Shown: in pieces, positions 1 to 7,737 of the stretch
How positions within the stretch are numbered: position 1 is the stretch's first letter
Layout of the letters: each line of letters opens with the position of its first letter
Assembly: GCA_002307245.1 (NCBI GenBank)
Contig: DBTW01000142.1
Span: 1-24,827 of the forward strand
DNA length: 24,827 nt
Direction of reading: 5' to 3'
Source: Spirochaetaceae bacterium UBA1306
GTDB lineage: Bacteria > Spirochaetota > Spirochaetia > Treponematales > Rectinemataceae
Translations under genes and position numbers: made by a program
The notes under the pieces: generated by a model
Told to the model about the DNA's origin: nothing
Databases searched by the model: none
The model's input: only the letters and a program-made list of their open reading frames with translations

Positions 1-289
1 TGGAACCGACCTGGACCTGGGCGGAAGGCGAGGCCTCGAAGCTCGCCACGAGGGAGGAGCGATCGGTGCCGATGGGCAGGAGTAGCGCGATGGTTCCGGC
101 CTCGTCGTCGATCGTCCCTTCGGCCGCCGGCGCCTGGAGGGAAAAGGACAGGATGCGCTTCCCCTGCAGGGCGTCCACGGGGTCCTGGACCGTGCCCTTG
201 CAGGCCACGAGGGCGATGCCCAGGGCGAGGAGATGGGCGCTCTTCGCGAGCTTGCGGGCGATCGTAAGTACCTGGATTTTGTAGTTCAT
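1..289 (-). CDS. DUF5018-like lipoprotein, 3' end cut by window edge
   Basis: Open to the left edge with no stop, so only the first ~96 residues are visible. They begin MNYKIQVLTI and carry a lipoprotein signal peptide ending in the lipobox LVAC, with the predicted acylated Cys at residue 30. After the signal the sequence (ILSFSL, then GTIDDEAGTIALLLPIGTD, then a strand-rich stretch) resembles the beta-sandwich repeats of DUF5018-type surface lipoproteins. The family name is from memory of that pattern, the lipobox is seen directly. Its ATG overlaps the TGA of the upstream LVIVD lipoprotein gene as ATGA, so it is the third gene of an overlapping envelope operon and is probably translated by coupling. 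Function unknown; an extracytoplasmic binding or structural role is inferred. Confidence 0.7.
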   Translation of the reverse strand, partial: MNYKIQVLTIARKLAKSAHLLALGIALVACKGTVQDPVDALQGKRILSFSLQAPAAEGTIDDEAGTIALLLPIGTDRSSLVASFEASPSAQVQVGS

Positions 290-3264
290 GGTATAAGCCT
301 CAATACCTTGATCTGGCTGGTGCTGGATGCAGGATCCCGGTCCGACAGATAGGCGAAGCCGTCATTGACCAGGATCTCATTGTGGCTGCCGTTGAGATCC
401 GAGCGCCGCGTGAAAAGCCTGGAGGCCAGGATCGCCTTGGCAGGGTCGCTGATGTTGATGATCGAGAGCTCGCCGACGATGGTGGGCGCGAAGGCCCAAG
501 GGCCCTGGAGGGAAATGGAAGAATAGGCGGGCCAGAGGTTGGTCGAATCGCTTGCCGTGGCGTCTCGATAGGGCTCGACGCTTCGAACCAAGCTGGCATT
601 TTCGGGATCGCTGACATTGAAGATCTGCACGCCGACGCGCTGATCGCAGATATAGGCGTATTTGCCCGAGACCGAGACGCTTTGCGCGCTGTAGCTGTCG
701 TAGCTCGACACGACCGTCTTAACCAGGGAGGCTTTCCTGGGATAGCTGATATCCACGATCGCCAAGCCCGAGGAACACGCGACATAGGCATAGGAACCTG
801 AGAGGGCCACGTCCACGGCAGGCCCGGTATTGACTTGGACGGCCAGCTCGGGCTTCAGGGGATCGCTGACGTCGAAGATGGAAAGCCCGTAATCCCTGCT
901 CGGCAGATAGAGCCAGGGTCCAGCGACGTCGATACAGCCCACGCCGCTGGAGATGGACAAGCCGGACGAGACAGTGGCGGCAAGCAAGGGCCGAGCGGGG
1001 GCGGAGAGGTCGATAGCCGTGAGGGATTGGCTCGAAGCCCCGAAGATCCACGATCCCGACCTGGCCATGCGCACAACCGACAGGCTCGATAGGGCCTTCT
1101 TAATTCGCGGGTTGGCGGGATCCTCGAGATCCATGATGGATAGGCCGCTGTCGGTGAGGATATAGCCATACGCGCCTTGAATGGATAGATCCCGGATATA
1201 CTCGTCTATGTCGAGCGACTTCTCCAACACGGCATTCGTGGGCGAGTCCAGGTTTACGACCTCTACCATGGACCGCGAGCTCACGTAGGCCCAGGAACCA
1301 TAGACCGCCACGAAGGACGCCGACGCCGGCATCGTGGTGGCCATCTTGGCCAGGACGGAACACTCGCGGAAACCAAGGGGAGTCCCATAGATACTGGGCA
1401 TGGGAAGATTAGCCAGGGAGGGGGTCCCATCCTGGGTCGGGCTTATGTCGATCATCTGCAAGCCAGAGGAACCGTCGGCGACGTAGCACGTGCTTCCATG
1501 AAGCGCGATGCTATTGGCCCAGCCCGGGGTATCGATGCGTTGTCGGAAGGCTGGATGGGCCGGGTCAGTCCCGATGTCGTAGACCCTGACTCCCGCATTG
1601 CCGTCCGCGAGGTAGAGATAATTTCCGTCGATCTCGATCCTGTTGGGCCAATCGTCGTCGGCGTTGATCCTCGGGATGCTGCTCGTCACGCTCTTGTTGG
1701 ATAGCTCGATCGTGGCCATGCCGCCGTAGAGGCAGCCCACGTAGGCATAGTCGCCCTTAACGCGCAGGCAGGTCGATGTGTCCTTATCCCCGTTTCCGTA
1801 CTTGGGCATCGGCAGGTAGCCCGAGTAGCTCGGCGTGCCGTCGGCGGCTATGTCGTAGATCTGGATCTCGTCGCCGGTATTCCCCCCGTAGGCCGCCGCT
1901 ACATAGACCCTGCCGTCCGCGGCAGCGATGTCCAAGGGTTCGACGCTGCCGTCGGGATAGAGGTCCTGGAGCGGCACGTTGGCCATGATCGATGCGCTCT
2001 GCGGATTCGTGATGTCGATTACGGCTAGCCTGCCGATCTCAGAGGCGGTGGCGGCGAAGCAGGTAACGAAGGCGCGGTTCCCCTCGATGGCGATCTGCTG
2101 GGCGTCGAGGGCGAAGCTCTTCGCGAGCACGGGCTTCGACGGGTCGGAGAGATCGTAGATCGAGAACTTGCCCTTACCCCTGGTGTACCACGAGCAATTC
2201 GATACATAGAGCCAAGGACCGGCGACGACGACATCATAGACATCGCCGGCATCGCCCGCGCCCAGCTCGTCAACGATGGCCGGCTTCTGAAGAAAAGTCA
2301 GGGTCCTGGCGCCCTCGGCCTCGCTGAGGATCGGGCAGTAGAGGACCGGCTTGATCTTGTAGTAATACCATTCACCGGTCTCGACGCTGCGATCGGCATA
2401 GCTCGTGCCCGTGACTTGGGAGATGAGGGAAAAATCGCCGCTTTCTCCCTTACGCCGCCATACTTCGTAGGTTTCGGTCGATGGGATCGAGGTCCAGGCT
2501 ACCTTCAGTTGATCATAGCTCCCTTCCACGGTGGGGCAGAGCGTACGCGTAGATATCGGTATGATCTTGATATAGTCCGAGCGGCTCTCGGACCAACCGG
2601 CCTGCGGAACCGCCTTGATCCGAAAGCAGTAGGCGTTGCCGTTGACGCAGCCGGCAAGGGAATAGCTCGTCGCGGTAGCGGGCAGGGCGAGCTTTTGCCC
2701 GCTCAGGTCCGATGGGAGGGAACCGTCCGTCGAATAGTACAGGGCATAGCCGGTGGTATTCGGCACCGAGGACCAAGAGAGGGCGATGGCCTTGTTCGAC
2801 GGCACGGCCGCGAAACTCGGGATGCTGCTGCTGGCGTCCTTCACGAGGCTTATGGACTTGGTCGTGACATTCCCGTTCCAGTCGGTCGCGCTGAGGCTGA
2901 ACAGGAAATTCGTACCGAGCTTCGAGGTGTCGAACTGGATCGTGAAGCTCCCGTCGGACTCGATCTCCACGGAAGAGGCCTTGGCCGCCGTTCCAGGAAT
3001 ATCCCAGGCAAGGTTCGCGACGCTGCCCTTGTCGCCGGAGTTCGTGGCGTCCGCGACCGAGCCCCGCACTTCCGCGATATTGGCGCAGGCGAAACCGTCC
3101 TCGGGCGAGGAGATAACGAGGGTCGGCGCCGTCGTGTCCTTGGCTCTATTCAGGGCCGCAGGATCGACCATGTCGAGCTTGCAGGCGGCGACCAGCAGGG
3201 ATGCGGCCGCTAGGGCGAGGAAAGCTAGGGTTGAGCGAAGACGGGTTTCGGGCATAGGCTCCAT
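286..3264 (-). CDS. Lipoprotein with Ig-like, two FN3 and 14 LVIVD-type propeller repeats
   Basis: About 990 residues. The N terminus is a lipoprotein signal with lipobox VAAC (Cys ~28). Then follow an Ig-like domain (about 45-143, TAPTLVISSPEDG), two fibronectin type III domains (about 148-238 and 244-325), and from about 330 to the end 14 copies of an LVIVD-type unit. Each unit runs gly-x-aromatic-Ala-Tyr-Val, then a short loop, then hydrophobic-x-Ile-hydrophobic-Asp-hydrophobic-Ser-Asp-Pro, for example SGSYAYVAC followed by LAIVDISYP. LVIVD repeats form beta-propeller blades, and 14 blades suggest two seven-bladed propellers. Likely periplasmic or surface-exposed and binding a protein or glycan (inference). 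The start is uncertain: GTG 3267, ATG 3264 and ATG 3255 are in frame. 3264 touches the upstream stop, while 3255 has a GGAG just before it. The stop overlaps the next lipoprotein gene. Confidence 0.85.
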   Translation of the reverse strand: MEPMPETRLRSTLAFLALAAASLLVAACKLDMVDPAALNRAKDTTAPTLVISSPEDGFACANIAEVRGSVADATNSGDKGSVANLAWDIPGTAAKASSVEIESDGSFTIQFDTSKLGTNFLFSLSATDWNGNVTTKSISLVKDASSSIPSFAAVPSNKAIALSWSSVPNTTGYALYYSTDGSLPSDLSGQKLALPATATSYSLAGCVNGNAYCFRIKAVPQAGWSESRSDYIKIIPISTRTLCPTVEGSYDQLKVAWTSIPSTETYEVWRRKGESGDFSLISQVTGTSYADRSVETGEWYYYKIKPVLYCPILSEAEGARTLTFLQKPAIVDELGAGDAGDVYDVVVAGPWLYVSNCSWYTRGKGKFSIYDLSDPSKPVLAKSFALDAQQIAIEGNRAFVTCFAATASEIGRLAVIDITNPQSASIMANVPLQDLYPDGSVEPLDIAAADGRVYVAAAYGGNTGDEIQIYDIAADGTPSYSGYLPMPKYGNGDKDTSTCLRVKGDYAYVGCLYGGMATIELSNKSVTSSIPRINADDDWPNRIEIDGNYLYLADGNAGVRVYDIGTDPAHPAFRQRIDTPGWANSIALHGSTCYVADGSSGLQMIDISPTQDGTPSLANLPMPSIYGTPLGFRECSVLAKMATTMPASASFVAVYGSWAYVSSRSMVEVVNLDSPTNAVLEKSLDIDEYIRDLSIQGAYGYILTDSGLSIMDLEDPANPRIKKALSSLSVVRMARSGSWIFGASSQSLTAIDLSAPARPLLAATVSSGLSISSGVGCIDVAGPWLYLPSRDYGLSIFDVSDPLKPELAVQVNTGPAVDVALSGSYAYVACSSGLAIVDISYPRKASLVKTVVSSYDSYSAQSVSVSGKYAYICDQRVGVQIFNVSDPENASLVRSVEPYRDATASDSTNLWPAYSSISLQGPWAFAPTIVGELSIINISDPAKAILASRLFTRRSDLNGSHNEILVNDGFAYLSDRDPASSTSQIKVLRLIP

Positions 3265-5441
3265 CACTCCGCGAAGATTATATCGTTGACTTCGGCCTTG
3301 GCGGCGCGCTCGACGCCGCCTGCGGCCGCCGCCGTAGTCGCCGCGAGGGCTGACTGCCCGAGATAGGAGTACTTCTGCGAGATGGTGGGGTCGAGCTTGA
3401 CCGCGAGGCCGTAGTACTTGGCCGAGTCCTCACCCTTCCCCATCGCGTCGTAGCAGCGCGAGATGTTCAGTCGCAGGGTCGCGACCAGGCCCTGGCCGTT
3501 CCCTGATGCCGCCGACAGATTGGTATCCAGCTTCTGATACTCGGACAGGGCCTTATCGTAGCTCTTGGTCAGGTAGTACACGTTCCCGAGATTCATTTTC
3601 GGTCCCGCGAAGTTCGGGTCGAGGGCCGAGGCCTGCTTGAGGGCGACCACGGCCTTGTCGTAGCGCCCGTAGCGCGCCAGCCTCACGCCCAGCTTGTTGT
3701 AGTCTTCCTTGCCGTTCGAGGCCTTCGCCGCGGCCTGGTAGACCTCGAGGATGCCGTCGATGAGCTTGGCCACCTCGGCGGAAGACTTCGCTACCACGGG
3801 CTCCTTCTTGCCGTACTGCAGGCCGAGGTCAGTCTCCTTGAGCCCCACGGGCCGGTAGAGCTCCTGGGCCTTCGCGGTCAGGTAGAAGCCGCGCGCTGCG
3901 GGGTCGGCGTCGCAGGACTTCCACTCCTCGATGCCCTTGCGCCAGGCGTCATTGAAGCCGGAAAGGCCAATCATCGTGATCTCGACGGGCACCCAGAGCT
4001 CGTCGTTGAGGTTGATCGTCATGCCGCGATCGGGGTGGATCTCGCCGAAGGATTTGCCCACAGTCTTCGTGTCGAAGGCGATATAGATATGTCCGGGGAT
4101 CGTGATCAGGGCCGTCGAGACGCCCGCGCTCTCGAGGAGGCTCGCGTAGAGAACGGAGAGGTCGTCGCAATCGCCCGTGATGCGCTTCAAGGTCTGCCGC
4201 GGCAGGCTCACGGAGTCGATCGAGGACTTGCCGCCCTTCACCGACTCGAAGGGCTGGGTCGGGTCGACCTGGTAAATGATGCCCAGCTCGCCGAGGGCGT
4301 TGAAAATCTGGCAGGCGAACTGCACGGTCTCCGAATAGCCGGGCGCGACGCTATCCTTGTTGATCTGGCGCACGTAGCTCGCGAAATTGCGCAGGGCGCT
4401 GTCCGCGGGCGTCACGAAGGCGGCGGCCTTGCGGTCGTCGTCCCAGACGATCGCGCTCTTGTCCAGGAGGTCGTAGGAGAGGCTCGTCCTCTGCTCGGCC
4501 GCCCTACCCCGCCCCGTATAGCTCGCCACGATCTCGCCCGACAGGGGAGTCGTGCCCTCGTTGCGGAACACCTCCTCGTTGAAGCTCGCGAGGATGCCCA
4601 CTTCCTTCGACTCTCCCGGGGCCAGCGAGTCGATCCTGGCGCAGCTCGTCGGCGAGTCCATGTAGCCCTTCTGGAAGAAGGTCAGCTCGAGGTCCTTGAC
4701 CGGGAAGCTCTCGGTATTCGTAACCGTCAATTTGGCGATCGGGTTCTTCGCGTACCAGCTCTGCATGGCCGGAAAGACCGATACCGGCCCGATCTGGCCG
4801 AAGCGCAGGCTCCTGAGCGCGGCCTGGGGCGCGTCCGGGTCATCGCCGAGGCGGATATGGGCCGCGAGGCCGATCCCGAGGACCGCGCCGTCGAAATCGG
4901 TCAAGGCGCCCAAGGAATGGATCCAGCTGAGGCTGGGGCAAAGCTCCACGGAAAAGTTGAAGCTCGGTATCAAGGCCAGGCGGGCGCCGCCTCGGGCGAG
5001 GAAGTTGACGTTGTCCACGTTTCCCGAGTCCGGTACGAGGTTAGGGTAGATCGAGAGGGAGGCGCCTGCCGAGAGCTCGCCGCCCAGCTCGAAGCTCTTG
5101 CTGAAGCGTTTCGTGTAGGAGGCGCCGAGGAGGCCATAGACATCCTTGTGCTCCCACTTCGTATCGTCCTCGCGCGGGGAGAATTGGATGAGTCCTCCCT
5201 GGAGGGAAGGCTGAAGGCTCGGGAGCTTCGGCAGGGGGTAGCGGATCAGGGCCGAGATATCGTAAAGATCGTAGCTGGAGCGGTAGGATCCCAAGGCCGT
5301 AAGGGATTGGTATTGGGCGCCCAGGGACAGGGGGTAGCGGTAATAGCGGTTATAGTCCGTCTTGGTGTCCTGGGCGTAACCTGTCGCGAAAGAGGCCGCG
5401 AGGGCAAGCGCGATCATACTACGGCTGAGGCTCTGCTTCAT
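3264..5441 (-). CDS. Secreted transglutaminase-like protein with C-terminal TPR repeats
   Basis: 725 residues. A Sec signal peptide ends near ATGYAQ (~24). Residues ~30-200 are rich in alternating aromatic strands like an outer-membrane barrel. Residues ~225-330 look like a beta-sandwich. Residues ~365-500 are a transglutaminase/cysteine-protease-like domain, with Cys425 in GDCDDLS, His451 in PGHIYIAFD and an acidic position in the WVPVEIT strand. Residues ~575-700 hold TPR-like helices (YGRYDKAVVALKQASALDP). The Cys-His pair suggests an active fold, but the substrate is unknown. First gene of the minus-strand operon: its TGA overlaps the downstream ATG by one base. The start is supported by AGAGAGG about 9 nt upstream. 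The promoter region carries an 11-bp-period direct repeat. The barrel and lipoprotein partners suggest an envelope-anchored assembly or processing system (inference). Confidence 0.85.
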   Translation of the reverse strand: MKQSLSRSMIALALAASFATGYAQDTKTDYNRYYRYPLSLGAQYQSLTALGSYRSSYDLYDISALIRYPLPKLPSLQPSLQGGLIQFSPREDDTKWEHKDVYGLLGASYTKRFSKSFELGGELSAGASLSIYPNLVPDSGNVDNVNFLARGGARLALIPSFNFSVELCPSLSWIHSLGALTDFDGAVLGIGLAAHIRLGDDPDAPQAALRSLRFGQIGPVSVFPAMQSWYAKNPIAKLTVTNTESFPVKDLELTFFQKGYMDSPTSCARIDSLAPGESKEVGILASFNEEVFRNEGTTPLSGEIVASYTGRGRAAEQRTSLSYDLLDKSAIVWDDDRKAAAFVTPADSALRNFASYVRQINKDSVAPGYSETVQFACQIFNALGELGIIYQVDPTQPFESVKGGKSSIDSVSLPRQTLKRITGDCDDLSVLYASLLESAGVSTALITIPGHIYIAFDTKTVGKSFGEIHPDRGMTINLNDELWVPVEITMIGLSGFNDAWRKGIEEWKSCDADPAARGFYLTAKAQELYRPVGLKETDLGLQYGKKEPVVAKSSAEVAKLIDGILEVYQAAAKASNGKEDYNKLGVRLARYGRYDKAVVALKQASALDPNFAGPKMNLGNVYYLTKSYDKALSEYQKLDTNLSAASGNGQGLVATLRLNISRCYDAMGKGEDSAKYYGLAVKLDPTISQKYSYLGQSALAATTAAAAGGVERAAKAEVNDIIFAE

Positions 5442-5464
5442 TTTCCGTACCCTCTCTTGCCAGA

Positions 5465-5485
5465 AATATCAATGCAATATCAATG
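5465..5485. repeat. Two direct repeats with 11-bp period upstream of transglutaminase operon
   Basis: AATATCAATG occurs at 5465-5474 and again at 5476-5485, separated by one C, giving an 11-bp period (one helical turn). On the operon strand each copy reads CATTGATATT. Such spacing is typical of tandem DNA half-sites for OmpR/PhoB-type response regulators. It lies 24-44 bp before the start codon of the secreted transglutaminase-like gene, inside its leader or promoter. No regulator gene of that type is in the window. Confidence 0.45.
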
Positions 5486-5598
5486 AAAAAACATACTATC
5501 CTCATTGCAAACGCACCGCGACCTGATTCGCAAAATCGAGACGAGGAGTCGTTGTTTTGCTACCTGGGGCGAGGGCATTACTCTGGCCGCCCGAAGGC

Positions 5599-5627
5599 TT
5601 GCCCTTCCGAGGCCGCGCGTGAATACT
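5599..5627 (+). promoter_or_regulatory. Possible sigma-70-type promoter for the membrane-protein gene at 5671
   Basis: TTGCCC (5599-5604), a 17-bp spacer and AATACT (5622-5627), each 4/6 to consensus. The predicted start is near 5634, giving a leader of about 37 nt that contains GGGAGG 4 nt before ATG 5671. Weak by-eye match. Confidence 0.25.
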
Positions 5628-5670
5628 GTCGCGGGCGAGCGGCCCGTTAGGGCTCGGCGAGGGAGGATTG

Positions 5671-6465
5671 ATGGGAAACGGCGACGGTGCGCCCGGCGCG
5701 AAGGTCGGGGAAAAGGCAAAGAAGGAAGTGATCGTCTTCTCGATCTTCAATACTCACGTGAAGCGCATCGGTATCCCGAGGACCTTCATAGGCGGCGGCC
5801 TCATGTACCTGAGCTTCCTGGAATTCATCTTCATCCATCTGACGTCCATAATCATCCTATATAGGTGGATGATCGCGCCCTTCTTCAAGACGAAGGAATT
5901 CCGGATCAAGGATTTCATCATCCTGGACCGGGGCAAGATACGGGGCATGACCGGCCTCGACCGCCTGAACTGCGAATTCTGCGGCTACGCCAACGGCACG
6001 GCCACCCTATGGAATTTCGAGCTGGACGCGATCGCCGAGGCCGATCTGGGAAAGGGCAGACTGCTCCGGAAACTGGTCGTATCCGCTTACGCGCTTCTCT
6101 TGGCGATCTTCTCGGTCTTCAACTTCATACTCAGCAAGGTCCTCTTCGCGATCATCGCCCTCTTCCTCGGCTATCATTGGGCCAGCACGAAAACCACCCG
6201 CCGCAGGCTCAAGGAGACCGATTACGCGGGCGCCTACGGCCTCCTCATGAGGGGCCTCCTGCGATTCGCCAAGGTCTACGCCGAGACCCTCTCGGCGAAC
6301 CTGGAGCAGATCGAATCGAGCTGGTGCCCCCTCAAGCACATCGAGAGGGCCGGGATCGTCGTGCCCGCCCATCATGGGAATTTCTACGACAGGGATCGCC
6401 TCGGCGAGGTCATTGGGACATTGGCCCGGGACGGAACGGTCTCTCCGCGCAAGCCCCGGTATTGA
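5671..6465 (+). CDS. Conserved membrane protein with CxxC-GYANG and WCPLKH motifs
   Basis: 264 residues. Hydrophobic segments lie at ~38-68 and a hairpin at ~135-170. Between them sits NCEFCGYANG (Cys101, Cys104), and after them SSWCPLKH (Cys219, His223), followed by PAHHGNFYD. I recall a widespread uncharacterised family with the same CxxC-x-YANG and WCPxKH signatures, so it is probably a conserved hypothetical. The four ligands on the same side of the membrane could bind a metal or iron-sulfur site (inference). ATG 5671 is chosen over TTG 5668 because GGGAGG sits 4 nt before the ATG and only 1 nt before the TTG. It is divergent from the transglutaminase operon, and its 3' end overlaps the convergent kinase gene by 56 bp. 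Confidence 0.8.
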   Translation: MGNGDGAPGAKVGEKAKKEVIVFSIFNTHVKRIGIPRTFIGGGLMYLSFLEFIFIHLTSIIILYRWMIAPFFKTKEFRIKDFIILDRGKIRGMTGLDRLNCEFCGYANGTATLWNFELDAIAEADLGKGRLLRKLVVSAYALLLAIFSVFNFILSKVLFAIIALFLGYHWASTKTTRRRLKETDYAGAYGLLMRGLLRFAKVYAETLSANLEQIESSWCPLKHIERAGIVVPAHHGNFYDRDRLGEVIGTLARDGTVSPRKPRY

Positions 6466-7462
6466 GGACGAGCTCGGCCTGGTCGCGCAGGTCGTCGAGC
6501 TCGCTCCGCCAGAAGGACTTGCTGCCCCAGTCGGGGAAGCTCGCCCGGAACCAGGAATCGTCGCGCTGGCGGGCGCGCCAGGCGAGGAAGTAAACCATGC
6601 GCATGAAGCGCAGGCCCTCCACGAGGCCCAGCTCGCGGCGGTCGAAGGGCAGGAAGCTCTCGTAGCCCTCGACCAACAGGCCCAGCTCGCGGCGGCACTC
6701 CTCGGCGTGGTCGGGCAGGAGGAGCCAAAGGTCCTGGCTCGCCGGGCCGGTCATCATGTCGTCGAAGTCGATGACATAGAGCCCCTCGCCGGGGCGGTCC
6801 AGGATATTCCCGCGGTGACAGTCACCATGGATGCGCCGCAGGACTAGGCCCTCGAAGGCCGGGTCGAGGGCCGATAGGGTCGCCTCGCAGAGCTCGCGGA
6901 ATTCTCCGGCAAGGTCGGGATGGACGAGGCCCTGGTCGAGGAGCTCGGCGAGGAGAGGCCGCGTGAGGGTCGTGGGCCCGCAGACGGCCCGGTACGGCGC
7001 GGCCCTGAGGCCGCCCACGGCGTGCAGCCGCCCCAGGAGGGCGCCGAGGCGCAGCCAATCGTCGTCAGCCTCGGCGTCGAAATTGCGGCCGCCCATCTTG
7101 GGGAAGAGGGCGAAGAAGAAGGGATGGTCGCCGTCGTCGTCCTCGAGGACGAGCTCACCCAGGCTCTGCCCCCCCCCCAGGTCGAGCGGCAGGGCGACCG
7201 GGAGCTCGGCCCCGGCCGCATCGGCTATGAAGCGGTGCTCGTCGAGGATGCAGTCCCTGCTCCATCGGCCGGGGCGGTAGAACTTGGCGATGATCTCGCG
7301 GTCGTCGTCGAGCCTGATGCCGTAGACGCGGTTGACGTAGCTCGGGTAGGCGCTAATGGTCCCGTCGGTCCCCAGGCCGAGGCTATCCTCGACGGCCGCC
7401 ACGATCGAGTCGGGGGACAGAAGGTCGAAAGAGCCGGCCCGAGGGGCCTCAGGCTCGGGCAT
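6410..7462 (-). CDS. srkA: SrkA/YihE-type stress-response protein kinase (APH fold)
   Basis: 350 residues from ATG 7462. Aminoglycoside-phosphotransferase-fold kinase: the nucleotide-binding Lys is in IIAKFYRPGRWS, the catalytic loop is RIHGDCHRGNIL and the metal-binding segment is YVIDFDDMMTGP. The KFYRPGRW stretch, the HGDCHxGN loop and the overall length match SrkA (YihE/RdoA), a Ser/Thr kinase that protects E. coli under envelope and oxidative stress. Last gene of the uup/small membrane protein/kinase operon, starting 14 bp inside the preceding gene. The frame stays open upstream to 7537, but that part is low-complexity Arg/Ala and antisense-like, so the internal ATG is preferred. A run of ten G residues (7169-7178) codes for part of DLGGGQSL. 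The 3' end overlaps the convergent membrane-protein gene. Confidence 0.85.
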   Translation of the reverse strand: MPEPEAPRAGSFDLLSPDSIVAAVEDSLGLGTDGTISAYPSYVNRVYGIRLDDDREIIAKFYRPGRWSRDCILDEHRFIADAAGAELPVALPLDLGGGQSLGELVLEDDDGDHPFFFALFPKMGGRNFDAEADDDWLRLGALLGRLHAVGGLRAAPYRAVCGPTTLTRPLLAELLDQGLVHPDLAGEFRELCEATLSALDPAFEGLVLRRIHGDCHRGNILDRPGEGLYVIDFDDMMTGPASQDLWLLLPDHAEECRRELGLLVEGYESFLPFDRRELGLVEGLRFMRMVYFLAWRARQRDDSWFRASFPDWGSKSFWRSELDDLRDQAELVLNTGACAERPFRPGPMSQ

Positions 7463-7727
7463 CGGGACCGGCCTCGCCCGAGCTCTCGCCTCCCTCGTCC
7501 TCCAGGCGTTTGCGCTCGGCCTCGGCCTTTGCCTCATCCTTGAGGATCTTGCGGTTCCAGAGCATCACGCCCACCGCGGCGACCATCACGAAATCGGGCA
7601 GGTTCTTGTCGATCGGCTCGGGGAGGAAAGGGCCGAATTTCCAGCGCAGGAGGCCGTAGATGACGAGGAATCCGGCTAGGGAGCCGAGGCCCACCAGGAA
7701 AAAACGTCTCGAAGGCTTCCAGTTCAC
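7449..7727 (-). CDS. Small two-helix membrane protein
   Basis: 92 residues starting at GTG. One membrane segment lies near 9-28 (FFLVGLGSLAGFLVIYGLL) and a second near 44-58 (DFVMVAAVGVMLW). A charged Glu/Lys/Arg-rich tail follows (EAKAEAERKRLEDE) and is probably an alpha helix. The Shine-Dalgarno TAAGGAG is 6 nt before the GTG and overlaps the TAA of uup, so translation is likely coupled. It lies between uup and the kinase gene in one transcription unit. Family not recognised. Confidence 0.7.
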   Translation of the reverse strand: MNWKPSRRFFLVGLGSLAGFLVIYGLLRWKFGPFLPEPIDKNLPDFVMVAAVGVMLWNRKILKDEAKAEAERKRLEDEGGESSGEAGPDARA

Positions 7728-7737
7728 AGGCTTCTCC

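Noticed and set aside
4035..5486. 483-codon open frame antisense to the transglutaminase-like gene
   Set aside because: Arg/Ala/Gly-rich composition, no domain or ribosome site; the opposite strand has a signal peptide, a catalytic Cys/His pair and TPRs.
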